Positions 27,210 through 36,088 of a stretch of 64,000 nucleotides of DNA are shown one piece after another. Both the position numbers and the translations under genes were made by a program. The notes beneath the pieces were generated by a model, which was not told where the DNA came from, ran no database searches, and saw nothing but the letters and a program-made list of their open reading frames with translations. Positions within the stretch are counted from its first letter, which is position 1, and each line of letters opens with the position of its first letter. Origin of the DNA: Candidatus Gastranaerophilales bacterium (lineage in GTDB: Bacteria; Cyanobacteriota; Vampirovibrionia; Gastranaerophilales; Gastranaerophilaceae); NCBI GenBank assembly GCA_900769645.1, contig CAAGHI010000056.1:24397-88396 (forward strand), read 5' to 3'.

Positions 27210-28229
27210 ATGATATATAAAAAGGGTGATAAATACTATTGCAGATTTCAAATAAATGGTGAAAGAAAGCATTTATGTTGTAAAGGTGCTACGACAGAAA
27301 AGGAAGCTAAGAATCTTGAAAGTGTTTTTATGGTAAAACTTCAAAAAATGCAAAATGGTATAATTCCAAGAGAAGTAAAGCGACTTACTTTTACCAAGCT
27401 CTGTGATTTATATTGGGAATATGCCTGTGCTAATAATGTTGATTTAAAACATGTCAAAAGCAAGATTAAATACTTTAAGGAATATTTTGGTACAAACAAA
27501 GCGATAGATAAAATTGTTAATGCTGATATTGTGAAGTATAAGAACTATCTTATAAATTCTGGTAAAAAGCCTGCTACAATTAATAAATATTTGGTTTCAT
27601 TAAAAAAGATGTTTAATCTGGCGGTAGAAAATGAATATTTAATTAAAAATCCATGTAAAGGGGTACATAAAATGGTAGAGGACAATGTTCAAACAAAGTT
27701 TTGGACAATAGAAGATGAGCAAAAGTTTTATTCAAAATGTCCTGAATGGTTTAAAGAGATTGTCACAGTTGCCTTACTTACTGGTTTAAGAAAATCTAAT
27801 ATAAGACTGTTAGAAAAGTCGTGGATAGATTTTGATAAAAACCTTATACAAATTCCTAAAACTAAAAATAAAGGTAAAAAGTATATTCAACTTCCAATGC
27901 ATGAAGCGGTAGCTAAAATATTTAAAAAGCATTGGTATAATGATAGTAAATATATATTTATAAATGAAGTTAGAAAACGCCCTTATAGTGATAAAAGGTT
28001 AGCGGCTATATATGATGAAGTTTGTAAAGAGGCAAGTATAAAAAATATTGGATTTCATGGTTTAAGGCATACTTTTGGAACTCGATTAGTAGAACAGAAT
28101 TATGATTTAGAGCTTGTAAGAGAGTTGTTGGCGCATAGTAGCATTACGACAACACAAAGATATACTCATACTTCTAATGAAAGGAAGGTACAAGCAATTA
28201 ATTCATTGTACTCATACAACCAGTATTGA
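27210..28229 (+). CDS. int: tyrosine recombinase / integrase
   Basis: Integrates and excises the element at tRNA-Leu. A short N-terminal arm-binding domain (YYCRFQINGERKHLCCKG) is followed by a SAM-like core-binding domain (about 70-150) and the catalytic domain with Arg in LTGLRKSNIR, the HGLRHTFGTRL box (His-x-x-Arg), LAHSSITTTQRYTH (His and the nucleophile Tyr). All catalytic residues are present, so it looks active. AGGAGAAA precedes the ATG. The gene is adjacent to the right attachment site. Confidence 0.93.
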   Translation: MIYKKGDKYYCRFQINGERKHLCCKGATTEKEAKNLESVFMVKLQKMQNGIIPREVKRLTFTKLCDLYWEYACANNVDLKHVKSKIKYFKEYFGTNKAIDKIVNADIVKYKNYLINSGKKPATINKYLVSLKKMFNLAVENEYLIKNPCKGVHKMVEDNVQTKFWTIEDEQKFYSKCPEWFKEIVTVALLTGLRKSNIRLLEKSWIDFDKNLIQIPKTKNKGKKYIQLPMHEAVAKIFKKHWYNDSKYIFINEVRKRPYSDKRLAAIYDEVCKEASIKNIGFHGLRHTFGTRLVEQNYDLELVRELLAHSSITTTQRYTHTSNERKVQAINSLYSYNQY

Positions 28230-28244
28230 TTGCAAATAATTAAA

Positions 28245-28263
28245 TGGACACAGAATGGACATA
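28245..28263 (+). repeat. candidate integrase arm-binding site, right
   Basis: Same 19-nt unit as 13237-13255 in the same orientation, between the integrase stop codon and the right attachment core (109 bp from it). Confidence 0.55.
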
Positions 28264-28372
28264 GCATTATCACGCTCATATAATCAAAACTTTATATACA
28301 AAATAAACAGAGCTATATTCAAGGCTCTGTTTTGTTTTTAAGTGGTTTATAAATAATTTTAATTTCTAAAAC

Positions 28373-28396
28373 AATTGTCGACGGGGGGACTTGAAC
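28373..28396. repeat. right attachment site within tRNA-Leu
   Basis: The copy inside the intact tRNA-Leu gene; identical to 13127-13150. Confidence 0.9.
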
Positions 28397-28456
28397 CCCC
28401 ACAGCTCTCGCCACATGCACCTCAAGCATGCGTGTCTACCATTCCACCACATCGAC
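28376..28456 (-). tRNA. tRNA-Leu (anticodon GAG)
   Basis: The minus strand folds as a tRNA with a 7-bp acceptor stem (GTCGATG with CGTCGAC, one G-U), D arm TGGTGGAATGGTAGACACG, anticodon stem CATGC/GCATG with loop TTGAGGT (anticodon GAG), a long variable arm as in class II tRNA-Leu, and T arm with GGTTCAAGTCC. CCA is not encoded. Its 3' end is the integration site of the 15-kb element and has been restored by the insertion. Confidence 0.93.
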
Positions 28457-28827
28457 ATAAACTGTTTGTGATATTTGGTCGATGCTGAAGGTCTGCTTGT
28501 GGTGGAAGTGCTTCGCACCCTCTCGACCAACAATTCACTGGATTGTTGGTCTCGGCAGAGAACCAACATCGACTGGTTATTATCTGTTCTGAGTTTATCA
28601 TAAAAAACTTCTTTTGTAAAGAAAAGTTTACATTGAAAGCAAAATAATTAAAGTTTTCATGAAGGCATGTCGTACATACTCATGTGTGGAAGAATTCTAC
28701 AAGACTATTAACAAATATTAAGAATGTAACGAAAATCTGAATATTTGAAAATAGACATTGGGAATATTTTTAATTGATACATGAAGTCAATTAATACAAG
28801 TAAATAAAAAAAAGAAAGTGAGGCTGT
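28457..28827. other. structured intergenic stretch upstream of tRNA-Leu
   Basis: No protein gene is supported. 28,470-28,580 is dense in inverted repeats: CCAACAAT/ATTGTTGG (28527-28534 with 28542-28549), GTGC/GCAC (28508-28518), and GGTCGATG near 28,479 with CATCGAC near 28,569. It could be a stable RNA, a degenerate repeat or the tRNA promoter region. The rest is AT-rich and includes the GTGAGG ribosome binding site of the next gene. Confidence 0.35.
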
Positions 28828-30231
28828 ATGACAGTTGAAAGCGTAAATGGCGCTAATGGACCAAAGGACACTTATTATGTTTCGGGTGGAGGACAAACTA
28901 ACCAGTCCGAAACAACGACGAATGTAGACATGTCGCAGGCGAAGGGTGATACCTCAGAAGCTGGATTTGCAGCATCTGGTTTAAGTATTACTAAAGAGGA
29001 CGTAAAAGCTGCTCAAGATGAATTGGGTATTCGAACTTCTGCGAAAACAAAAGAACGTGTAGCAGCTATGCGTAATGAATATGCTCAAAAAATTATGTCT
29101 TATTGCGTAGAGGGTTGTCCACCAGAATTAAAAGGTGCTGCAATGGCTTATGTACAAGAATTGCCGATGGCTTCTCGTGGTAGAGATTTGCAAGATTTTA
29201 AATCGGCTTGCGAAGCTAAATTAGATGCATTTAGAGGAACCGCTCAACGTATGGGGCTTGGTAATTACCTTGTACAAATGGAAAAAGGTAATCAAGCAAG
29301 ATTTAATTTGGCTGAAACTGCTGCTGATTTGCGTCAAACAAAAACAGAATTAACTGTTGTTCAAACTGGTATTCAAGTTCAAGATAATGTCAAAGCTCAT
29401 TCTGATGAACTTGAAGCCACAACACAAAAAGTTGTTCGTCAAGAAGGACGGGCAGGTCGTGCAGAAACACGTAAACAAGGTCGATTGACTAGAGGAACAG
29501 TTCGTGCCGAAGGAAGAGCTACTCGTGCCAACCAAAACAGAAATACAGATCTGCTTACACGTAATATGGGGGCGATGATTGGTACTCCGGGTGTTGGAAA
29601 CACTAGAACAGTTACGGGTGAAGATGGCACAGAAAGAACAGTTGGTGTAGTTGGTTTTACTAATGGTTCTACAGTTGATGTAGAGCAACATGATACAGCT
29701 CTAGGTCGCAGTGATGCTAATACAGATAGACTAACTAAAAATGTAGGCTCAATGCTTGGCATTGAAGAAGTTGGTGACAAACGAACTGAAGGTGAAGGTG
29801 ACGATGCAAAAGAAGTATTTGTTGTTACTGATAGCCAAGGAAATGAAACTAGCTTGAATCCTGAAAATACAGTCAATGGTCATACAACTGCGGAAACCAA
29901 TAGAGGTATTAAAACAAATGTAGAAAATACCGCTGCGGTAGCTGGACTAGTCTATGGAGATAACCATGGGACTAGCGGAGAGGGCGATGATGCAACTGAA
30001 GTTCTACGCGTAAATGATGGCTCTGGAAATTATTATGATCTGGATTATGAGGATACTATTAATGGTCAGACCCAAAATGAAGGATCAAAAACAAGAACCA
30101 GACTTGATGAAAATACCAATACTCTGAAACAACAAAATGAAGCTTTAAAAAAGAAATTAGAAGAAGCTTTGGGGCTCTTGAGAGCGAGAGGTGGCAACGA
30201 AGGTGGTTCAGCTCCAGCTAATGAAGGATAA
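28828..30231 (+). CDS. large orphan protein with three internal repeats
   Basis: 467 aa, hydrophilic, no family recognised and no signal peptide. An N-terminal Ser/Thr/Gly-rich tail (1-50) is followed by a helical region (60-190), then an Arg-rich linker (RAGRAETRKQGRLTRGT). Three imperfect repeats of about 60 residues follow (about residues 233-420); each begins with a TxxLTxNxGxxxG-like helix and contains a GEDGT/GEGDDA turn and a VxxxxG(N)ET strand. The C-terminus is a coiled coil (NTLKQQNEALKKKLEEAL). Start ATG with GAAAGTGAGG before it. A bipartite scaffold or surface-structural role is possible but not shown. Confidence 0.65.
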   Translation: MTVESVNGANGPKDTYYVSGGGQTNQSETTTNVDMSQAKGDTSEAGFAASGLSITKEDVKAAQDELGIRTSAKTKERVAAMRNEYAQKIMSYCVEGCPPELKGAAMAYVQELPMASRGRDLQDFKSACEAKLDAFRGTAQRMGLGNYLVQMEKGNQARFNLAETAADLRQTKTELTVVQTGIQVQDNVKAHSDELEATTQKVVRQEGRAGRAETRKQGRLTRGTVRAEGRATRANQNRNTDLLTRNMGAMIGTPGVGNTRTVTGEDGTERTVGVVGFTNGSTVDVEQHDTALGRSDANTDRLTKNVGSMLGIEEVGDKRTEGEGDDAKEVFVVTDSQGNETSLNPENTVNGHTTAETNRGIKTNVENTAAVAGLVYGDNHGTSGEGDDATEVLRVNDGSGNYYDLDYEDTINGQTQNEGSKTRTRLDENTNTLKQQNEALKKKLEEALGLLRARGGNEGGSAPANEG

Positions 30232-30289
30232 AACCCTCCAGCAAATAGACGTTCAAGACCTTCAAATACATAATGGTATAATATTTATA

Positions 30290-30322
30290 AATTGCGTTCC
30301 CATATTGGGAGCGCAATTTTGG
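30290..30322 (+). terminator. Rho-independent terminator
   Basis: Stem ATTGCGTTCCC with GGGAGCGCAAT (30291-30301 and 30307-30317, one G-U pair), loop ATATT, then a T-rich stretch. It ends the repeat-protein transcript before uvrA. Confidence 0.7.
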
Positions 30323-30366
30323 TTTTGCGAATTTGAAAAACATTTTTTACATGTAATAATGATGGT

Positions 30367-33252
30367 ATGTTAGATACGATTATTGTTAAGGGTGCTAAAG
30401 AGCACAATTTAAAAGATGTTTCATTACAATTACCCAAAAATGAGCTGATTGTTTTTACGGGTGTTTCAGGCTCCGGAAAGTCCTCGCTTGCCTTTGATAC
30501 AATCTTTGCAGAGGGGCAAAGACGTTATATTGAGAGCCTTTCAACATACGCACGTCAATTTTTGGGACAAATGGACAAGCCAAATGTTGACTATATCGAT
30601 GGGCTTTCGCCTGCTATTTCAATCGATCAAAAATCGACAAGTAATAACCCTCGTTCTACTGTTGGTACGGTAACTGAAATCTATGACTATCTAAGGCTTT
30701 TGTATGCTCGTGTCGGTACTCCTTACTGCCCGAATTGCGGTGAAAAAATTAAGCCGCAAACGGTTGACGAAATCGTAAATAATATTTTAAAACTCGGCGA
30801 AGGTACAAAAATTCAAATTTTAGCACCTGTCGTTCGAGGCAAAAAAGGTGAATACTCTTCGACTTTTGAGGAATTGCGACAAGAAGGTTTTGTGCGTGTG
30901 AAAGTTGATGGTGAGATTTACAACCTTGATGAAGATGAAATATCACTTGCAAAAACTAAAAAGCACGATATTTCTGTTGTTGTGGATCGAATTGTTGTGA
31001 AGGAGTCTGCGCAATCTCGTATTGCAGACAGTGTTCAAATTGCATTAAAAAAGGCTGATGGAGTGGCAATTGTTGATGTTGTCGGCGGTAATTTATCTGT
31101 CTTGACATCTAAAAGTGGCGAGGGCGAGAAAAAGTCTCCTTCCAAAGAAATAATTTACAGTGAAAAACTGGCATGTCCAAAGTGCAACTTGAGTTTTGAA
31201 GAACTTGCACCGAGAATTTTCTCTTTCAATGCGCCTTATGGAGCTTGCGAAAGATGTTCGGGGCTTGGGGCAGACTTTGTTGTGGATCCCGATTTGGTTG
31301 TTCCGGACAAGAAAAAATCGCTTAACGAAGGTGCAATTTACCCTTGGTCAAAGACTTCTACTCAGTACTACAATGATGTTTTAAAATCCGTTTGTCACAA
31401 TTTCAATATTGATATGGACAAGCCGTTTGGGGAATTGTCTGAAAAAGAGCAAAAAATAATACTTTACGGAAGCAACGACATAATAAAATTTACTGTAATG
31501 CGGTTTGGAACTCATCGCTATGAAACAAAATATCGGAATTTTGATGGTGTAATTCCGTTTTTGGAAAAACGTTATAATGAGTCGAACGGTGATTATTGGC
31601 GAGAAGAAATTGAAAAATATATGACGACAACACCTTGCCCATCGTGTCATGGGGCGAGATTAAAACCGTTTCCGCTTGCCGTAAAAATCAAGGATAAAAA
31701 TATTTTTGAATTCACTCAGATGCCAATTGATGAGGAATTAGACTTTATTTCGGATTTGTATTTGGAATTGAATGAGTTTCAAATGCATATTGCAAAGCAG
31801 ATTTTGGACGAAATTCGTGCTCGTTTGAGATTTTTGAAAGATGTCGGTTTGAGTTATCTTGATTTGGCTCGTCGTGCCGGAACTCTTTCCGGTGGTGAGG
31901 CGCAAAGAATTCGACTTGCAACTCAAATTGGAAGCGGTTTGTCAGGCGTTTTGTATGTTTTGGACGAGCCTTCAATCGGTTTGCACCAACGTGATAACGA
32001 TAGATTGATAAAAACTTTAATAAAACTTAGAAACCTCGGAAATACTCTGATAGTCGTTGAACACGATGAAGATACTATCAGAAATGCAGATTATATCGTC
32101 GATATCGGTCCAAAAGCCGGCGTAAATGGTGGTAAAATGATTGCTTGTGGCTCAATTGACGATATAATTGCGGCAAAAGAGTCAATTACAGGAAAATATC
32201 TGAGTGGTGAAAAATTTATTCCTGTGCCTGAAAAAGTTCGAGAAGGTAATGGAGAATTTTTGCGGGTTAAAAATGCGCATATCAACAACCTTAAAAATAT
32301 AGATGTCGATATTCCGTTGGGAAAAATTGTTTGCTTGACCGGTGTTTCTGGTTCAGGGAAATCTTCTTTGATGCAAGATTTGATATATGAATATGCCCTG
32401 CATAAATTACGTGGAAATAAGCCAAAACCGCAAGGGGTAGACGAAATTCAAGGTTTTGAAAATATTGATAAAGTTATTGCGATTGACCAATCTCCAATCG
32501 GCAGAACTCCAAGGTCTAACCCTGCAACTTATACGGATTTGTTTACACATATTCGTGAACTGTTTTCAAAAACTAATGAAGCAAAACTCAGAGGATACAA
32601 GCCGGGACGTTTTAGCTTTAACGTAAAAGGTGGACGCTGTGAGGCTTGTAAGGGTGATGGCGTAATTAAAATCGAGATGAACTTCTTGTCAGATGTTTAT
32701 GTTAAATGTGATGTTTGCAAAGGAAAACGCTACAACCGTGAGACTTTAGAGGTTAAATATAAAGGCAAGACAATCTCTGACGTGTTGGAAATGAGCGTTA
32801 AAGAGGCGCTAGAATTCTTTGACAGCATTCCGTCGATTAAGTCAAGATTGCAGACCTTGAACGATGTCGGACTTGATTATATGAAGCTCGGGCAAAGTGC
32901 AACAACGCTTTCTGGTGGAGAAGCTCAAAGAATTAAACTTGCTGCTGAATTGAACAAGCGTTCGACCGGAAAAACATTGTATTTGCTTGACGAGCCGTCT
33001 GTCGGGTTGCATTGGTACGATTTGGATAAACTAATTAAAATTTTGCAAAAGCTTGCAGATCAAGGTAATACTGTACTTGTAATTGAGCATAATTTGGATT
33101 TTATTAAAATTGCAGACCATATAATTGATTTGGGACCGGAAGGCGGAATCGGCGGTGGACAAGTTATTGCACAAGGAACGCCGGCTGAGGTTGCAAAATG
33201 CAAAAATTCTTACACAGGACAGTATCTTAAACCAATGTTGACAAATAAATAA
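30367..33252 (+). CDS. uvrA: excinuclease ABC subunit A
   Basis: DNA damage recognition ATPase of nucleotide excision repair. Two ABC modules: first Walker A GVSGSGKSS (about residue 32) and second GVSGSGKSS (about 658); signature motifs TLSGGEAQRIRLA (about 509) and TLSGGEAQRIKLA (about 846). Zinc-finger cysteines CPNC and CERCSG, and CEACKGDG with CDVCKGKRY. Length 961 aa is normal. An AATAAT box 6 nt before the ATG with TTGAAA 16 nt further upstream and no Shine-Dalgarno suggest a leaderless message. Confidence 0.97.
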   Translation: MLDTIIVKGAKEHNLKDVSLQLPKNELIVFTGVSGSGKSSLAFDTIFAEGQRRYIESLSTYARQFLGQMDKPNVDYIDGLSPAISIDQKSTSNNPRSTVGTVTEIYDYLRLLYARVGTPYCPNCGEKIKPQTVDEIVNNILKLGEGTKIQILAPVVRGKKGEYSSTFEELRQEGFVRVKVDGEIYNLDEDEISLAKTKKHDISVVVDRIVVKESAQSRIADSVQIALKKADGVAIVDVVGGNLSVLTSKSGEGEKKSPSKEIIYSEKLACPKCNLSFEELAPRIFSFNAPYGACERCSGLGADFVVDPDLVVPDKKKSLNEGAIYPWSKTSTQYYNDVLKSVCHNFNIDMDKPFGELSEKEQKIILYGSNDIIKFTVMRFGTHRYETKYRNFDGVIPFLEKRYNESNGDYWREEIEKYMTTTPCPSCHGARLKPFPLAVKIKDKNIFEFTQMPIDEELDFISDLYLELNEFQMHIAKQILDEIRARLRFLKDVGLSYLDLARRAGTLSGGEAQRIRLATQIGSGLSGVLYVLDEPSIGLHQRDNDRLIKTLIKLRNLGNTLIVVEHDEDTIRNADYIVDIGPKAGVNGGKMIACGSIDDIIAAKESITGKYLSGEKFIPVPEKVREGNGEFLRVKNAHINNLKNIDVDIPLGKIVCLTGVSGSGKSSLMQDLIYEYALHKLRGNKPKPQGVDEIQGFENIDKVIAIDQSPIGRTPRSNPATYTDLFTHIRELFSKTNEAKLRGYKPGRFSFNVKGGRCEACKGDGVIKIEMNFLSDVYVKCDVCKGKRYNRETLEVKYKGKTISDVLEMSVKEALEFFDSIPSIKSRLQTLNDVGLDYMKLGQSATTLSGGEAQRIKLAAELNKRSTGKTLYLLDEPSVGLHWYDLDKLIKILQKLADQGNTVLVIEHNLDFIKIADHIIDLGPEGGIGGGQVIAQGTPAEVAKCKNSYTGQYLKPMLTNK

Positions 33253-33287
33253 AAATAATTTATCTTTTTGTTAAGAAAGTAGGGGAA

Positions 33288-33911
33288 ATGAAAAAGTATC
33301 TATATTTATTAGTTTTGATTTTTGTATTATTGTGCCAACCGGTTTTGGCAAAAACAGTTGCAGTCGAAGCGTTGAGCGATTTTTCGACGGGAAATCCGAG
33401 TACGAGAATGAGTGTTAAAATTCTTGAGAATTTGACAATTGATGATAATGTTGTTTTTACGGAAGGCACTATTGTCAATGGAAAAGTCGTTGATGTTACG
33501 GATCCAAAGCGCTTGAAACGTGATGCAACTTTCACTTTTGTTCCTCTCAATTATGTTGACAAAGATGGCAAAACTATTGATATCAAAGGGTATTATCCGG
33601 CAAAATACACTACAAAACTTAATAAAGGTGAACTTGCAAAAAATGTTGGACTAGGTGTTGGAAGTTTCTTTGTAAAAGGCTTGTCTCTTGGGTATAGTGC
33701 GGTTGAAGGTGCGGTTAAAAATGAAAAAGACAATCGCTTTAAATCTAGTGTGACGGAAGTTTACAAGGATTCCCCTCTTTCTTATGTTGAAAAAGGCGGA
33801 GAAATTGTGATTGAAAAACATCAACCGTTTTACTTGAATTTTAAATCCAAAGATGATGAAGATCCCGAGGATTTGCCAAATTATGAGTACACACCGCTTC
33901 CGTCTGAATAA
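33288..33911 (+). CDS. secreted protein, paralogue of next gene
   Basis: Signal peptide MKKYLYLLVLIFVLLCQPVLA (cleavage after VLA) followed by KTVAVEALSDFSTGNPST. 207 aa, beta-rich, with one hydrophobic patch (NVGLGVGSFFVKGLSLGY) near the middle and an acidic tail. The start of the mature region matches that of the next gene (KTAPVQALQDFSISNPSQ), so the pair arose by duplication. No family recognised. GTAGGGG precedes the ATG. Probably periplasmic or envelope-associated. Confidence 0.68.
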   Translation: MKKYLYLLVLIFVLLCQPVLAKTVAVEALSDFSTGNPSTRMSVKILENLTIDDNVVFTEGTIVNGKVVDVTDPKRLKRDATFTFVPLNYVDKDGKTIDIKGYYPAKYTTKLNKGELAKNVGLGVGSFFVKGLSLGYSAVEGAVKNEKDNRFKSSVTEVYKDSPLSYVEKGGEIVIEKHQPFYLNFKSKDDEDPEDLPNYEYTPLPSE

Positions 33912-33998
33912 ATGTAAAAATTGTTATATAACTCATATATAACAACGATTGACGGATTTTTTGAATTATGTTATTATCCATTTATAAAATCGGAGATT

Positions 33999-34637
33999 AT
34001 GAAAATGAAAAAAATATTGACAATTTTTGCACTACTTTTAGGACTTTCAACCGTTCCGGCTAATGCCAAAACTGCACCGGTTCAAGCATTACAGGATTTC
34101 TCTATCTCAAATCCTTCTCAGACTCTTTTGATTAAAATGCTTGCAAATGTGCAATTGAACAAGGATACAATGTTGCATGAAGGTTTTTACGTTTTAGGAC
34201 AAATTCAAAATGTTTCAAATTCTTCATTTGTCTTTATGCCGATAAAGTATCAAAATTTCCATAATGAAGTTTTTCAAATAAACGGAAATTATCCTGCAAA
34301 ATTTGTTGAAATGGTTGATTCTGCAAGCAAATTACCTGCTCAAGGTGTAATTGCAAAAGATGGAAAATTCTTGATGGATTTTGTTATTGCAAACGAAACT
34401 CCAGATAATTCAATCGGAGAAAGATATCAAGGTGTTGGAACTCCTGCAAACGGAATTTCTGCTGTTGTAAATCAACAGGATTTGGTTTTGTATGATGGAA
34501 GTATTCCACAGACTATGAAGGATTTTCCGGGGATTAAGTTGAATTCTTTTGATAATGGAAGCAATTTTAATATCCCGAAAAAGTTGATAATTGAAGCAAC
34601 TCCGAAAGAAGTTAATATTAACGATTTGAAATACTAA
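33999..34637 (+). CDS. secreted protein, paralogue of previous gene
   Basis: The signal peptide (MKMKKILTIFALLLGLSTV, PANA) is followed by KTAPVQALQDFSISNPSQ, similar to the start of the mature upstream neighbour, and both share an (I/N)GNYPAKF/KGYYPAKY element. The paralogues differ in the C-terminal part. ATG 33,999 with CGGAGA before it is preferred over the upstream start at 33,921, which would add residues in front of the signal peptide. No family recognised; an exported envelope function is inferred. Confidence 0.68.
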   Translation: MKMKKILTIFALLLGLSTVPANAKTAPVQALQDFSISNPSQTLLIKMLANVQLNKDTMLHEGFYVLGQIQNVSNSSFVFMPIKYQNFHNEVFQINGNYPAKFVEMVDSASKLPAQGVIAKDGKFLMDFVIANETPDNSIGERYQGVGTPANGISAVVNQQDLVLYDGSIPQTMKDFPGIKLNSFDNGSNFNIPKKLIIEATPKEVNINDLKY

Positions 34638-34765
34638 AATTTTTGGAATTGCGAAGAGGTATGTTAATATTTGGCGGAAGAATTGTAACAATTGTTTGAA
34701 GTTTCGTATGTTTGTGCTATTATCGACACATAAAACAGATTATTACTTTATAAAAGGGGAAAAAT

Positions 34766-35323
34766 ATGATTTCAGTAAACGATTTAAAAACAGGCTTGAC
34801 GCTACAATTGGACAACGGTTTATGGTCTGTTGTTGAATTTTTACACGTAAAACCTGGTAAAGGTGCTGCGTTTGTTCGTTCAAAACTTAAAAACGTTGAA
34901 ACTGGTCAGGTTGTTGAAAAAACATTCCGTGCCGGTGAAAAAGTTGCAAAAGCTATGCTTGACAGACGTGAAATGCAATATCTTTACAAAGAAGGTAAAG
35001 AATACGTTATGATGGATAACGAAACTTACGAACAATTGCAATTGACAGAAGATCAAATCGGCGACGGTATCAAATATTTGAAAGAAAATATGGTTGTTCA
35101 AGTATTGATGCACGATGCAAGAATTATCGGTGTTGACCTTCCTGCTCACGTAATTCTTGAAGTTACTGATACTCCTCCATCAGAAAAGGGTAACACTGCT
35201 CAAGGCGGTACAAAACCTGCTACTTTGGAAACTGGTGCAGTTGTAAACGTTCCGTTCTTTATCTCTAACGGTGACAAAATCAGAGTTGATACAAGAACTA
35301 ACGAGTATCTTGATAGAGCGTAG
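34766..35323 (+). CDS. efp: translation elongation factor P
   Basis: Relieves ribosome stalling at polyproline. KOW-like N-terminal domain with KPGKGAAF, Lys32 being the modified residue; two OB domains follow, with the family signature GDKIRVDTRTNEYLDRA at the C-terminus. Length 185 aa is standard. AAAGGGGAAA precedes the ATG. It lies upstream of accB/accC, an order also known in other bacteria, although spacers separate them. No modifying enzyme gene (epmA, earP) is seen here. Confidence 0.96.
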   Translation: MISVNDLKTGLTLQLDNGLWSVVEFLHVKPGKGAAFVRSKLKNVETGQVVEKTFRAGEKVAKAMLDRREMQYLYKEGKEYVMMDNETYEQLQLTEDQIGDGIKYLKENMVVQVLMHDARIIGVDLPAHVILEVTDTPPSEKGNTAQGGTKPATLETGAVVNVPFFISNGDKIRVDTRTNEYLDRA

Positions 35324-35344
35324 GTGTAGAGATTATCTGGCACA

Positions 35345-35500
35345 GAGGCGAAGATTTGTGTTAAGTGAATAAGGTGAATAAGAGGACAAGTTCATTTCGT
35401 TCGCTTTTGCTCAAAAATATATTGGTACGAAGTTCCAGGTAAGACTTATTCTCCGATTTATTTATTAACTTTTTCACTCGAAAAACGAAAGGCAAAAATA
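35345..35500. repeat. imperfect palindromic spacer between efp and accB
   Basis: A purine-rich arm (AAGTGAATAAGGTGAATAAG, from about 35,363) is answered by a pyrimidine-rich arm near 35,444-35,478. Between them lie AAGTTCATTTCG and its partial inverse ACGAAGTTCC. The layout and the AAGTTC core are shared with the spacer at 35,954-36,085. Confidence 0.45.
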
Positions 35501-35953
35501 ATGAAATTTGATATAGATTATGTAGAAAAATTAGCAAAAGTTTTGGCTGATAACTCTTTGACAGAAATTTCTCTTGAAGATGGTGAACAAGCTATTACTT
35601 TGAGAAAAGAAGTTGTTGGTGTTGCTGCTGCTCCTGTTGCTGTTGCAGCTCCTCAAGCTCCAGCAAGTGCTCCGACACCTGTCGCTGCTCCTGCCGCATC
35701 TCAAGAAGCTGCTCACAAAGGAAAACCTTTGACATCTCCAATGGTTGGAACTTTCTATTCAGCTCCATCTCCAGATGCAGAAGCTTTTGTAAAAGTTGGT
35801 CAAGCTATTAAAGAAGGCGATGTCGTTTGCATCGTTGAGGCTATGAAACTTATGAACGAAATTGAATCAGATTTTTCAGGTAAAGTTACCGAAATTTGTG
35901 TTGAGGACGGTCAACCTGTTGAGTTTGGTCAAGTTTTGATGTATGTAGAATAA
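35501..35953 (+). CDS. accB: biotin carboxyl carrier protein of acetyl-CoA carboxylase
   Basis: Carries biotin between carboxylase and transferase in the first step of fatty-acid synthesis. The biotin site EAMKLMNEI has Lys116, preceded by the Pro/Ala-rich flexible linker (about residues 40-70). Length 150 aa is normal. GAAAGG precedes the ATG. It is followed by accC. Confidence 0.95.
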   Translation: MKFDIDYVEKLAKVLADNSLTEISLEDGEQAITLRKEVVGVAAAPVAVAAPQAPASAPTPVAAPAASQEAAHKGKPLTSPMVGTFYSAPSPDAEAFVKVGQAIKEGDVVCIVEAMKLMNEIESDFSGKVTEICVEDGQPVEFGQVLMYVE

Positions 35954-36085
35954 AGTGAGAAGTGAAAAGTGAGAGGTGAAAAGTTCGTTTAGCTTGCTAG
36001 CGCTCGTAGATATAGTTTATTGGGTAGCCACAAAGAGATTTCAACTTATGACCTTTTACTTTTTACCTTTTATAGGGATAAGAAA
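35954..36085. repeat. imperfect palindromic spacer between accB and accC
   Basis: Starts with AAGTGAAAAGTGAGAGGTG and ends with CTTTTACTTTTTACC, an approximate inverse. It shares AAGTTCGTTT with the spacer before accB, so the two copies bracket accB. Confidence 0.45.
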
Positions 36086-36088
36086 AAG

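Larger units (their letters stand above)
13127..28396. mobile_element. integrative element in tRNA-Leu, carrying type III restriction-helicase defence cargo
   Basis: A 15.3-kb segment bounded by identical 24-bp direct repeats (13127-13150 and 28373-28396). The right copy is the 3' end of tRNA-Leu(GAG) and its flank. The integrase gene lies just inside that end, the usual layout for tRNA-targeting islands. Cargo on the minus strand: NYN protein, secreted YG-repeat protein, two small proteins, Res, Mod, a membrane-anchored protein, a DUF4391-like protein, a SNF2-like helicase; plus an XRE regulator (+) and an orphan protein (-). No conjugation, phage structural or replication genes are seen, so it likely needs a helper or is a static island. 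Confidence 0.88.

Noticed and set aside
29350..29876. Long antisense frames within the 28,828 gene
   Set aside because: Compositional shadows of the repeats; no start signals.
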